Origin: an uncultured Clostridia bacterium
Lineage (GTDB): Bacteria > Bacillota > Clostridia > Christensenellales > Borkfalkiaceae
Direction: 5' to 3'
Assembly: GCA_944359365.1 (NCBI GenBank)
Contig: CALVST010000002.1
Location: forward strand, 42,793-106,792
DNA length: 64,000 nt
Shown here in pieces: positions 28,200 to 37,172 of the stretch (positions are counted from its first letter, which is position 1; each line of letters opens with the position of its first letter). The notes beneath the pieces are model-generated. The model was not told the origin of the DNA, did not search any database, and worked only from the letters and a program-made list of their open reading frames with translations. Position numbers and translations under genes: made by a program.

Positions 28200-29345
28200 A
28201 TGTTAAAGATAAAGAGCGACAAGATCGTAACCCCGCAGGGACTTTTCGACGGGTTCGTGTATATCGAAGGGGGAAAAATAGAGGAAGTTTCCGCAAAGTT
28301 GGCGCCCTGCGGCGAGGAATACGACTTTACGGGGCTGTACGTTTCCCCCGGCTTTATCGACCTGCACACGCACGGCGGGGGCGGGCACGCCTTTATGGAC
28401 AGCAGCGCGGAAGAGGTTCTGGCAGGCTGTGATTTTCACCTTGCGCACGGCACGACGACGATCCTGCCCACCATTTCGGCAGCGCCTTTTTCCGCGATGC
28501 GCGCCGCAGTAAGAGACATTGACGCCGCCATGCGTTCGGGCAGGGCGAAAGGGCACATCTTCGGTGCGCATATGGAAGGTCCGTATCTTTCTGCAAAGCA
28601 GTGCGGCGCGCAGTGCCCCGATTTTATCACGCCGCCGAAAAAAGAGGAATACGCGGCGCTGTTTGCGGAGTTTCCGCGCAGCATCGCGCGGTGGACGTAT
28701 GCGCCCGAAAACGATCCCGAAGGGGAGTTCTGCCGCTTTGTTACGGGGCGCGGCGCGATCGTTTCCGCGGGGCATACCGACGCGGCGTATCCGGCAATGA
28801 AAACCGCGATCGAAAACGGCTGCAGCCTCGTAACGCACCTGTATTCCTGCACGTCTACCGTTACCCGCTCGCACGGGTTCCGCAGTCTCGGGGTGATCGA
28901 GAGCGCCTTCCTGCGCGACGAATTGTTCGTTGAGATCATTGCGGACGGCAAGCACCTTCCTCCCGAGCTGATAGAGATGATCGTAAAGGTAAAGGGAAAG
29001 GAGCGCGTCGCCCTCATAACCGACAGCCTTGCCATCGCGGGCACGGATACAAAAGAGGGCGTGATGAGCGGCACGGAGTTTATCGTGGAAGACGGCGTGT
29101 GCAAGCTCAAAGACCGCTCTGCATTCGCGGGGAGCGTTGCGACGGCCGACCGCCTCGTGCGCGTGCTCGTATACGACTGCGGTTTTACCGTATGCGACGC
29201 GGTGAAAATGATGGCGGAAGTGCCGGCGCGCATCCTGAACGTAAAAAAAGGGCGCCTCGAAAGGGGTTTCGACGCCGATATCGCCGTTTTTGACGATAAA
29301 ATAACCGTCCGCGCGGTTTTTGCGGACGGCGGAAAAGTCATTTAG
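28200..29345 (+). CDS. nagA: N-acetylglucosamine-6-phosphate deacetylase
   Basis: Removes acetate from GlcNAc-6-phosphate and feeds NagB. This amidohydrolase-fold enzyme of 381 residues shows the metal site DLHTHGGGGHAF near residue 56, HMEGPYLS near 122, GHTDAAYPAM near 193 and ALITDSLA near 273. The RBS is AAGGA. Its stop overlaps the stop of the convergent AraC gene by two or three bases, with no terminator between them. Confidence 0.94.
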   Translation: MLKIKSDKIVTPQGLFDGFVYIEGGKIEEVSAKLAPCGEEYDFTGLYVSPGFIDLHTHGGGGHAFMDSSAEEVLAGCDFHLAHGTTTILPTISAAPFSAMRAAVRDIDAAMRSGRAKGHIFGAHMEGPYLSAKQCGAQCPDFITPPKKEEYAALFAEFPRSIARWTYAPENDPEGEFCRFVTGRGAIVSAGHTDAAYPAMKTAIENGCSLVTHLYSCTSTVTRSHGFRSLGVIESAFLRDELFVEIIADGKHLPPELIEMIVKVKGKERVALITDSLAIAGTDTKEGVMSGTEFIVEDGVCKLKDRSAFAGSVATADRLVRVLVYDCGFTVCDAVKMMAEVPARILNVKKGRLERGFDADIAVFDDKITVRAVFADGGKVI

Positions 29346-30145
29346 TTTTGGTAAACGCGCTCGGCGGAAGGGTTGTGCCCGAAAAATTCGACGTAACGTT
29401 TATAAAACGAAACATAGTTGGAAAAACCGCATTTCAAATATACAGCAGTCGGTTTTTCTCCGCCGGCGATCAATTGCTGCGCAAACAGCAGGCGCTTATT
29501 GTTGATGTATTTTTTCGGCGAGATCTTCAAAGTTTCTTTGAACAGGCGGAAAAAATAATTTTGGGCGATGAACAGCTCGTCGCTCACTTCGGAAATATTT
29601 TGTATCGTGAACAGATGGGCGTTGATGTATGTCAGCGCCTTTTGTATAAGGGGCGAAACCTTTTGGGGCGCTATGTACAGATCCTTTTTGAGCGTTTGCA
29701 CGTTGTAAAGTATTTCCGTAAGAAGGGCGGAGAGAAGTTCGTGAAAAATATCTTTCGGGAATCGTTTGCTGTATTCCGCCAAACGCTTGAAGTTTTCCGC
29801 GATGACGCCGTTGTTTCGGCAGTTTATCACTTCCACCTCGCGCGGGATCGCCTGCAAGAGCCTAGTAAGCGGATGATCGGGTGCGATGAGAAGGTCGTAT
29901 CGCTCATAATCGGCGTCCGAATTGACGCGCAGGTAGTGGTGTTCCGCCGGCCGCGTGATGACGAGGTCGTCTTCGCGCAGCTCATATTTTCTGTCCTCGA
30001 TCAGGTAAGTTACGTCGCCGCGTATGTAAAAAATAAGTTCGTAGGCATTGTGAGAGTGCGCCGGAAAACGGAACGCGGGCGCGCGGTGTGTGGTATAGTC
30101 GAACGTGAGCGGTTCCGTCGTGTTCCAAATCTGTTCAATTTCCAT
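29342..30145 (-). CDS. AraC-family transcriptional regulator of glycan locus II
   Basis: A 267-residue regulator with a cupin sensor in the first half (FPAHSHNAYELIFYIRGD near residue 28) and a C-terminal AraC double helix-turn-helix (residues about 165-265, with LKISPKKYINNKRL and GFSNYVSFYKRYVEFFG). It is divergent from the Gfo/Idh gene that begins locus II and convergent with nagA. The RBS is AGGGGG. A consensus promoter at 30167-30195 and a candidate operator in the shared 150-bp gap support local regulation. It may also control the module at 22977, whose promoter shares the same half-sites. Confidence 0.9.
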   Translation of the reverse strand: MEIEQIWNTTEPLTFDYTTHRAPAFRFPAHSHNAYELIFYIRGDVTYLIEDRKYELREDDLVITRPAEHHYLRVNSDADYERYDLLIAPDHPLTRLLQAIPREVEVINCRNNGVIAENFKRLAEYSKRFPKDIFHELLSALLTEILYNVQTLKKDLYIAPQKVSPLIQKALTYINAHLFTIQNISEVSDELFIAQNYFFRLFKETLKISPKKYINNKRLLFAQQLIAGGEKPTAVYLKCGFSNYVSFYKRYVEFFGHNPSAERVYQN

Positions 30146-30166
30146 GTTTTTACCCCCTTTGCGTGG

Positions 30167-30195
30167 ATTTTACCATACCCTATGCGTTTTGTCAA
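30167..30195 (-). promoter_or_regulatory. Promoter of the second AraC gene
   Basis: On the minus strand, TTGACA (30195-30190), a 17-base spacer and TAAAAT (30172-30167) preceded by TGG form a strong promoter with an extended -10. Confidence 0.8.
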
Positions 30196-30199
30196 TAGT

Positions 30200-30268
30200 A
30201 ATTGGTTATTTTTGTTAATATAAATTGTATTTTTGGATATGTACTTTACTAAAATTGCATGATATAAT
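30200..30268 (+). promoter_or_regulatory. Candidate AraC operator and regulated promoter of locus II
   Basis: TGGTTAT (30203) and TGTTAAT (30213) lie ten bases apart, inside AATTGGTTATTT and TTGTTAATA. TATAAT is at 30263-30268 with only a poor -35 (TGTACT, 30240). TGTTAAT ends 20 bases before the -35, the same geometry as at 22895. This suits activation by the divergent AraC protein. Confidence 0.5.
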
Positions 30269-30296
30269 GAATGCGAAAATAAAGGGAGGAGAAACC

Positions 30297-31367
30297 ATGA
30301 AAAAATTAAAGCTTGCGATCATCGGTCAGGGCAGGAGCGGAAAAGACATCCACGGAAAATTTTATATTTCCGAAGCGAACACCCTGTTCGACGTCCGCTG
30401 CGTGGTAGACGAAGACGAACACCGCCGCAATGTATCCGCCGCGCGCTATCCGGGGGCGGAGATCCTGTCCGACTACCGCGATCTGTTCGGCAAAAATATC
30501 GACGTCGTCGTCAATGCGACCTATTCGTGCGAGCATTATGCGATCACGCGGGATCTGATAGAGCACGGGTTCAACGTTCTCGTGGAAAAGCCGTTCGCGC
30601 GTACCCGCTACGAATGCGAGTCTCTCATCCGTTTGGCAAAAGAGCGCGGCGTCGTGCTGGCGGTCTTCCAACAGACGTTTTACGCGCCCTTTTACCGCGA
30701 CATATTGAAGGTGATATCCGAAAAGAAGGTGGGGGACGCTTTGCAGGTGAGCATCCGTTACAATGGGCTTTCCCGCCGTTGGGATTGGCAGACGCTGCAA
30801 AAGAAGGTCGCCGGCAACGCCTACAATACGGGACCGCATCCCTTCGGCATGGCGCTCGGCGTATTGGAATTCGACAAGGGCGCGCGCGTTGCGTTTTCGA
30901 GCCTCGCGAACACACCCTTTTCCAGCGGAGATTCCGACAATTACTGCAAGGCGATCATCGCGGCTCCCGGGCGGCCGGTCGTGGACGTGGAGATCAACAA
31001 CACCGACGCGTATACCCCGTATACGGTAAAAATACAGGGCACGCGCGGTACCTTCCGCTGTACGACTACCGATTACGAATGCAAGTATGTTTTGCCCGGC
31101 GAGAATCCGCCCCGCCCCGTCGTGGAAAGTTTTTTGGCGAACGACAAGGGCGATCCCGTTTACTGCGGCGAAAAACTAATCGTGCATGAGGAAAAGGGCA
31201 AGTACGACGGCACCGCTTTCGACGTGGGCACCCGCCTTCTGTATGAGGATCTGTATCATGCGATCACGGAGGGGCGCGAAATGTATGTGACGGCGGAAAA
31301 GGCGGCAGCGATCATCGGCGTCATCGAAACCATCCATGCGGAAAATCCTCTGCCCGTGCGCTTTTAA
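30297..31367 (+). CDS. Gfo/Idh/MocA-family dehydrogenase, locus II
   Basis: A 356-residue NAD(P)-dependent oxidoreductase with LAIIGQGRSGKDIHGKF at the N-terminus, the VEKPFARTRYECE motif near residue 96, and the C-terminal sheet domain with NTGPHPFGMALGVLEF near residue 180. The frame opens earlier at 30225, but GGGAGGAG lies seven bases before the ATG at 30297 and the product then begins like its family. It is the first gene downstream of the AraC-regulated promoter and lies about 50 bases before the binding-protein gene, so it probably oxidises the imported sugar of locus II. Confidence 0.9.
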   Translation: MKKLKLAIIGQGRSGKDIHGKFYISEANTLFDVRCVVDEDEHRRNVSAARYPGAEILSDYRDLFGKNIDVVVNATYSCEHYAITRDLIEHGFNVLVEKPFARTRYECESLIRLAKERGVVLAVFQQTFYAPFYRDILKVISEKKVGDALQVSIRYNGLSRRWDWQTLQKKVAGNAYNTGPHPFGMALGVLEFDKGARVAFSSLANTPFSSGDSDNYCKAIIAAPGRPVVDVEINNTDAYTPYTVKIQGTRGTFRCTTTDYECKYVLPGENPPRPVVESFLANDKGDPVYCGEKLIVHEEKGKYDGTAFDVGTRLLYEDLYHAITEGREMYVTAEKAAAIIGVIETIHAENPLPVRF

Positions 31368-31418
31368 AGGCGCATCCGGCATACACCATAAAAATAAATG
31401 ATCAAGGGAGTAACGATT

Positions 31419-32747
31419 ATGATGAGAAAGAAAATCGCGGCGGCACTTGCCGCAGTCATGTGTTTTGCGGGGCTGGGCGCCTTTGCGGGATGCGGCGGGA
31501 GAACGGATCCGAACGTCGTGCGCATCGCGCGGTGGGCGAGCACGGCAGACGAACCCCGCCTCGAAGCGTGGGAACAGGAGTTCGAAGCAGATAACCCCGA
31601 TATCGATATCGAGTGGGAATTCAAGGAATATTCCACCCACTTTTCCACCCTGCGGCAGGACCTTATCGGCGAAGCCGCGGCAGATATCATTTTTATCAAC
31701 AATTGGGGATTGAGCAGGCTGAATCTTGACGAAAGCGACGCAAGCATGTTCGTCGATCTCGGCAGTGTGGACGCGTTGCAGGAATCGTGGAATTCCCTCA
31801 TGCCGTCCGTTCGAAGAGTCATGACTCTTGGGGATGCCGTGATCGGCATCCCCATAGGGCTGGTTATCCGCGTTCCCGTCATCAACGCCACCGTTTGGGA
31901 GAGTGCCTCGGCAGTATTGCCGGGCGGCAAGATCCCCTACGACAGGACGGAGTCGTTTACGGGCAGCGAATTGACGGAACTTCTCGCAGACGTGGGAACG
32001 GATACGAACATTTTGATGGGACTGAACGTTTCGCACAACGAGGCGCTGCATATGTTCCTCGGCAGCGCGGGTTCGCCGCTCATCGACGAGAACGGGAAAA
32101 TCGGCTGCAACAACGAAGCGGGTTGGGCGGCAGCGGAACAGTTCCGTCAGTTCATGCAGAGCGGCTGGGTGGTCCCGTATTCGGAAAGCGGCGGCGGCAC
32201 CTACGGCGATGTTACGAACGCCATCATCAACAACAAGTGCCTTGCGGGTTGGGCAAACTTCGGCACGCTTACCAACCTTACGGAATATTATGCGGGCACG
32301 GGCACCGAGCTTGCGACCATCGCACCCTTCAAAGCCGCCGATGCGACCGATCTGAACGATCCGGATTACGCCATTCAAGAGAGCAAGGACGTAGCTTACG
32401 GCGATTACAACGCCCTGTTCGTGCCTTCGTTCAGCCAAAACAAGGAAAAGGCGTACCGCGTCATCGCGTGGATGCTCGAAAAGGAACAGCAGCTCACTTA
32501 CGCAAAGTGGGCGGACATCCCCGTCAATCAGGAAGCGTTCGACACCGTAACGAACAATACCGACGGCAATTGGGATCCCAAGCTGTATTCGTCTTATAAG
32601 ATCGGTATGGACAACTTGGTCACCGCCCCCGTAACTTCGTCCGAATTTTCCAACTACTTCACGACGCATTTTGCAGACCTTTGCAAGGGCACAATTACGG
32701 GCAAGCAGTTTTGCGAAAGAATGGCGGAAGGGGAAAAATACCTATGA
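31419..32747 (+). CDS. ABC importer solute-binding lipoprotein, glycan locus II
   Basis: A family 1 extracellular sugar-binding protein of 442 residues. It has a lipoprotein signal (MMRKK, hydrophobic core, lipobox FAGC near residue 25), then EWEFKEYSTHF and typical two-lobe sequence with AYRVIAWMLEKEQQLTY near the C-terminus. AAGGGAG is eight bases before the ATG at 31419; the upstream in-frame ATG at 31398 has no RBS. Its end overlaps the next permease start (ATGA). Confidence 0.9.
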   Translation: MMRKKIAAALAAVMCFAGLGAFAGCGGRTDPNVVRIARWASTADEPRLEAWEQEFEADNPDIDIEWEFKEYSTHFSTLRQDLIGEAAADIIFINNWGLSRLNLDESDASMFVDLGSVDALQESWNSLMPSVRRVMTLGDAVIGIPIGLVIRVPVINATVWESASAVLPGGKIPYDRTESFTGSELTELLADVGTDTNILMGLNVSHNEALHMFLGSAGSPLIDENGKIGCNNEAGWAAAEQFRQFMQSGWVVPYSESGGGTYGDVTNAIINNKCLAGWANFGTLTNLTEYYAGTGTELATIAPFKAADATDLNDPDYAIQESKDVAYGDYNALFVPSFSQNKEKAYRVIAWMLEKEQQLTYAKWADIPVNQEAFDTVTNNTDGNWDPKLYSSYKIGMDNLVTAPVTSSEFSNYFTTHFADLCKGTITGKQFCERMAEGEKYL

Positions 32748-33700
32748 GCGCAAAACTTTTGCATAAGCACCGCCGCGGCGTGCGCAACGAAAGCTTGGGT
32801 TGGGTGTTCGTTGCGCCTTGGATCATCGGTTTCTTGGGATTGACCATTACCCCGCTGTTGGTTTCGCTTTGGCTCTCCTTTACCGAATGGAACGGCTTCG
32901 GCGGCATCTCGTCTGCCGAATTCGTGGGGCTGCAAAACTATAAAAACCTGTTCGACATCAGCACAAAGTACGGCGAATCGTTTTACGCCGCTTTGCAGAA
33001 CACCCTCATTTACACGGTCATGGCGATCTGCATCAATCTTGTGGTCGGCATTTCCGTGGCGTGGGCGGTTGTCAAGAATAATAAAGTCAACTCCATCCTG
33101 CGCATGGTCATCTACCTGCCTACCCTCACCATCAGCACCGCGTTCGCCATCATGATGGATACGATCATCGGCATAAAAACGCAGTCGCTCATCAACCGGC
33201 TGATGCTCATGGCAAACGGCACCACGCAGGCGTGGCTTACAACGCCCGGGCAGGCGATCTGGGTGATGGTCATGCTCTGTTTTTGGGGCATCGGCGGCGC
33301 CATGCTCACCTATTTTTCGGGCATGAAGCAGATAGACGAGAACATTTACGACGCGGCGAAGATAGACGGCGCGGGGAACATGACGCTGCTGCTCCGCATC
33401 TGCATACCTCTTATGGCGGGCGTCATCGTGTATCAGATGATCATGGGCGTCGTGTTCGGCTTGCAGGTTTTCGATATGGCGGTAGGTCTTTCTTCCATCG
33501 TCGGCGCGGGCGACGGCGTGATGGGCAGGGGCAACTCGTTGGCGACGCTCTCGTTCTACCTATACAACAAGAGCTTTGTAGACGGAGAAATGGGCATGGG
33601 CAGCGCCATCGGCTGGGTGATATTCTGCATATCGCTTGTGTTCAGCCTCGGGCTGTTGGTCTTCGTGCAGAAGACGGGCTATTACAGCCTTGACGATTAA
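32744..33700 (+). CDS. ABC sugar importer permease, MalF type, locus II
   Basis: A 318-residue permease with six predicted membrane segments (first segment LGWVFVAPWIIGFLGLTI) and the EAA loop NIYDAAKIDGAGNMTLLL near residue 200. The ATG overlaps the stop of the binding-protein gene by four bases. The frame begins at 32681, but that upstream part is shadow sequence inside the previous gene. Confidence 0.92.
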   Translation: MSAKLLHKHRRGVRNESLGWVFVAPWIIGFLGLTITPLLVSLWLSFTEWNGFGGISSAEFVGLQNYKNLFDISTKYGESFYAALQNTLIYTVMAICINLVVGISVAWAVVKNNKVNSILRMVIYLPTLTISTAFAIMMDTIIGIKTQSLINRLMLMANGTTQAWLTTPGQAIWVMVMLCFWGIGGAMLTYFSGMKQIDENIYDAAKIDGAGNMTLLLRICIPLMAGVIVYQMIMGVVFGLQVFDMAVGLSSIVGAGDGVMGRGNSLATLSFYLYNKSFVDGEMGMGSAIGWVIFCISLVFSLGLLVFVQKTGYYSLDD

Positions 33701-33712
33701 GGGGGTGGCGGA

Positions 33713-34567
33713 ATGAAAACAAGAAGCGGTTTGAGAGAAAAGCCGACCGTATCTACCGTGCTTTTCAAAATTTTCGCCGTCGTGCTCGCGTGCGTCATCC
33801 TGTTTCCGTACATATGGCTCATATCTACCTCTCTGCTTACGGGGGAAGAGTATTACAGGTCGGTACAGCCTTTCTTTTCGTCCGATCCGCAGTGGGGAAG
33901 ATATTACACGGTGCTCATCGAAATGCAGTTTTACCGCAGTATTTTCAACAGCATATTTTTGGCTGCGGTATCGGTGGTTCTGAACATTATCGTCAGCCCG
34001 TTCATCGCATACGGGCTTTCGAGGTTCCGCTTTAAGGGGCGGTATGTCGTGTTCGTTCTGATGCTCTGCACCATGTTCCTGCCCACGCAGGTCACGTCCA
34101 TCCCGAAGTTCCTCTTTTATAAGGAATTGGGCTGGCTGTATACCTATCTGCCGCTCATCGTGCCGGGATTTTTCGGCGCGGCGACGAGCGTCATGTTCAC
34201 GATGGCGTTCATGAAGAACATACCCAAAGAGATGGACGAGGCGGCAATGATAGACGGCTGCAACCATTTCAGGATATGGCTGAGCATAATCATGCCGCAG
34301 ATGGTGCCCGCGCTCTGCCTCGTGGCGCTGAATACATTTCTCGGGAATTGGAAGAACAGCCAGGCGCCGCTCATTTATCTGCGCGATCCGGAAATGTTCA
34401 CGGTGCCGCTCACGCTGCTCAAATTTCAATCCAACGACAGCCTTGCGGAAGTGGGGCGGCTGCAGCTGTATGCAGCGCTCGTCATCGCAATCGTGCCTGT
34501 TTCCGTGCTCTTCCTCATTTTGCAGCGCAGGATGAACAAGGGCGTGGAAGCGGCTGACCTGAAGTAA
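33713..34567 (+). CDS. ABC sugar importer permease, MalG type, locus II
   Basis: A 284-residue permease with six predicted membrane segments and the EAA loop KEMDEAAMIDGCNHFRIW near residue 175. The RBS is GGGGGTGG, 12 bases after the preceding stop. As in loci I and IV, no ATPase gene accompanies the permeases. Confidence 0.92.
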   Translation: MKTRSGLREKPTVSTVLFKIFAVVLACVILFPYIWLISTSLLTGEEYYRSVQPFFSSDPQWGRYYTVLIEMQFYRSIFNSIFLAAVSVVLNIIVSPFIAYGLSRFRFKGRYVVFVLMLCTMFLPTQVTSIPKFLFYKELGWLYTYLPLIVPGFFGAATSVMFTMAFMKNIPKEMDEAAMIDGCNHFRIWLSIIMPQMVPALCLVALNTFLGNWKNSQAPLIYLRDPEMFTVPLTLLKFQSNDSLAEVGRLQLYAALVIAIVPVSVLFLILQRRMNKGVEAADLK

Positions 34568-34594
34568 CGAAAAAAAATTAAAGGAGAAAAAGGT

Positions 34595-37159
34595 ATGAAA
34601 AGAAAGTTGGCAATGCTTTGCGGCATCCCGCTGATCGTCGCAACGATCCTCGGCGGATGCAGCACGTCGCCCGAACAGGGCGCGGTGGATATCGGGCAGA
34701 CCGCCGACCAAAAGGTCGCGGCGGAGATCCTCGCCGAAGAAAAGAACAAAGTCGTTACCGTCGGCGGGGCGGACGCGAATTTTTCGCTCTCTTCGGTAAC
34801 GCAGGCGGAAGATTCATCGCTCGTGGCGAACAAGAAGTTTGAGCTTGACATAGAAGCGACCACGGAAGGGAACGTGTACGATCCGAGCGAGGTAGATATT
34901 TACGGGCAGTTCGTTTCTCCTTCGGGCGAACTGTACGAGATGCCCGCCTTCTATTATAAGGGCTGGGAGCGTTCGTTCGATGCCTATGATCTTTCGGGTA
35001 CGTTCGACATCACTTCCGGCGGCGAATATTTCGCGCAGAACAGCGCCACGATGGTGGGCGTGCTCGACGAAAAGGAGGGCGAAGAAACGCCCGTCGGCAG
35101 GATCACTTTCAACGTGACGGACGCATCGGGCGGCGGCAACGGCGGCGCCGTGCTCAGCAAGGGCAGCATCACGTCCGTGCACGACACCGTTTCCGTTTGG
35201 CTCAGAAAGGGTGAAAATTTTGTGGGCGACGCCGTATTTCTCTATTTTTACGGAAACGAAGATCAGGCTTGGGTGAAAATAGAGGGGAGCAAACTTACCG
35301 AAGATTGGAAAAAGTTTGACTTCTATTACGGCAGCGAAACGGAAACCGTCACCACGACTGACGGCGAACAGATAGAAGTCCTCACCGCAGAAGAACTTGC
35401 CAAGAGCGAGTTTACCCACAGCCCGAAAACGACCTATCACCGTCCTCTGACGCATATGTATTCGGGGCGCATACAGACGAGCGACAGCCTGAACGACCGT
35501 TATACCGCCACGGGCGACATTTATATCTCGGATATGCAGTTCTATAATTCCGAGCTCCCCGGGCAGACGGTACAGCTCGCAAGTTTCGTGTGCGAATCGC
35601 TCGAAGGGTATCAGCCCGGCGACCTGTTCGGCAACGAAGTGCTTACGGAAACGGGCGAAAGCGGCTTCAAGCTGCGCTTCCGCTTTACCGAAGCGGGGGA
35701 ATGGACATACCGCATCGTCGGCAAAAAGAACGGCGAAGAAAAGTTCAGGTACACCTCTTCCGTCACCGCAACGGAAAACCCTGACGAAGAGCAGAACCGC
35801 GGCATCATACGCATAGAACCCACGCAAAAGCGCAACTTCGTTTTCGAGGACGGAACGCCTTATCTTCCCATCGGCATGAATCTCGCGTACAGCGTAGACA
35901 AAAACCGCGGCTCTTACGATTACGACGTATATTTCCCGAAAATGGTGGCTGCGGGCATGAATTACTCCCGTACCTGGCTGACCGACATCGACGCGGGATA
36001 CGGCGTGCAGGACGTTTCGGGCGGCATCCTCAACTTCGATGCGCGTCAGTATAAGGCGTGCCAGTTCGACAATATATTGGAACTTGCCGAAGAGTACGGC
36101 ATCTATCTGCAAATACCCATGCAGGCGATCACGCCCTTCCGCAAGGACGACGGTGCGGGCGAAAAGTCGCACCGTTGGGACACGAACCCGTACAACAAGA
36201 TAAACGGCGGGTATCTCGACGAGCCTTGGGAATACTTTACCGATTCCCGCGCGATAGAGGATACGAAAAAATTGTACCGCTACTATGTGGCACGGTTCGG
36301 TTACAGCCGCAACATACTCGGCTGGGAGCTGATGAACGAGATCGGCATGGATTCCACCTATTACGGCACGGATCTGCTCACGCAGGAGCAGGCAAAGCAA
36401 TGGACGGAAGAGCTCGGCGACTTCATGCACGGCGTCGATCCTTACGACCATCTCGTAACCATCAGTTCGGGCAACGACCATTACGACGCCGTATACGGCG
36501 CCGACGCGGTCGACTTTATGAACTTCCACTCGTATGTGTTCGGTTCGAACTATTCCACGGGGGCTGCGAACGAGTGCTATGCGCTGTGGCAGCATTTCAA
36601 CAAGCCCGTACTCATCGGCGAGATGGGCGCGAGCGGCACTTCCGAAGCATACAACCATGACCGCGATCCGAACGGGCTGATGAACAAGCAGACGGCGTTT
36701 TCCGCCCCGATGGGCGGCAGTGCGGGCGGCGCGATGACCTTCTGGTGGCAGCAGGTGAACAATTACGACCAGTATGCCAATTGGACGCCCGCGGTGGAAT
36801 ACTTCAAACTGCTCCCCGATGATTTTATCCTCATGAATACGCTCACGAAGGAAGGATACACGGTCGGGGGGACCAACGCGCAGAGAGTGGCTGTATACGG
36901 CTTTGTCGGCGCCGATGCGGTATACGCTTACATCACCGACATGCAGTACAATTATGCGAATACCAACCCCGGCACGTTTGCCGATACGACGCTCGAATTT
37001 GCAGGTCTTGCAGACGGCTCGTATACCGTGCAGGTGTTCGATACGAACACGGGCAAAGTCGCAAAGACGTTTGATGCCGCCGCTGCGGGCGGAAAGCTTT
37101 CGATCTCGCTCGAAAGTTGGGCATGCGATCTGGCGCTCATTATCGACAGGAAAGCATAA
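34595..37159 (+). CDS. Large surface lipoprotein with a GH5-like (clan A) glycosidase domain
   Basis: An 854-residue lipoprotein (lipobox LGGC near residue 22). Residues about 50-400 are beta-rich and include a region like the DUF5060 domain that precedes many clan-A glycosidases. The TIM barrel spans about residues 410-760, from RNFVFEDGTPYLPIGMN, with the acid/base candidate E582 in WELMNEIG and the nucleophile candidate E676 in VLIGEMGASG. A C-terminal beta domain ends the protein. Mannanase or apiosidase-like activity are possible, but the substrate is unknown. It follows the locus II permeases by 27 bases, so it probably cuts the glycan outside the cell before import. Confidence 0.85.
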   Translation: MKRKLAMLCGIPLIVATILGGCSTSPEQGAVDIGQTADQKVAAEILAEEKNKVVTVGGADANFSLSSVTQAEDSSLVANKKFELDIEATTEGNVYDPSEVDIYGQFVSPSGELYEMPAFYYKGWERSFDAYDLSGTFDITSGGEYFAQNSATMVGVLDEKEGEETPVGRITFNVTDASGGGNGGAVLSKGSITSVHDTVSVWLRKGENFVGDAVFLYFYGNEDQAWVKIEGSKLTEDWKKFDFYYGSETETVTTTDGEQIEVLTAEELAKSEFTHSPKTTYHRPLTHMYSGRIQTSDSLNDRYTATGDIYISDMQFYNSELPGQTVQLASFVCESLEGYQPGDLFGNEVLTETGESGFKLRFRFTEAGEWTYRIVGKKNGEEKFRYTSSVTATENPDEEQNRGIIRIEPTQKRNFVFEDGTPYLPIGMNLAYSVDKNRGSYDYDVYFPKMVAAGMNYSRTWLTDIDAGYGVQDVSGGILNFDARQYKACQFDNILELAEEYGIYLQIPMQAITPFRKDDGAGEKSHRWDTNPYNKINGGYLDEPWEYFTDSRAIEDTKKLYRYYVARFGYSRNILGWELMNEIGMDSTYYGTDLLTQEQAKQWTEELGDFMHGVDPYDHLVTISSGNDHYDAVYGADAVDFMNFHSYVFGSNYSTGAANECYALWQHFNKPVLIGEMGASGTSEAYNHDRDPNGLMNKQTAFSAPMGGSAGGAMTFWWQQVNNYDQYANWTPAVEYFKLLPDDFILMNTLTKEGYTVGGTNAQRVAVYGFVGADAVYAYITDMQYNYANTNPGTFADTTLEFAGLADGSYTVQVFDTNTGKVAKTFDAAAAGGKLSISLESWACDLALIIDRKA

Positions 37160-37172
37160 GGGGGAATAAAAA

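Noticed and set aside
31176-32669. 497-codon open frame on the minus strand
   Set aside because: Antisense to the binding protein at 31419, which has a signal peptide, RBS and operon context.
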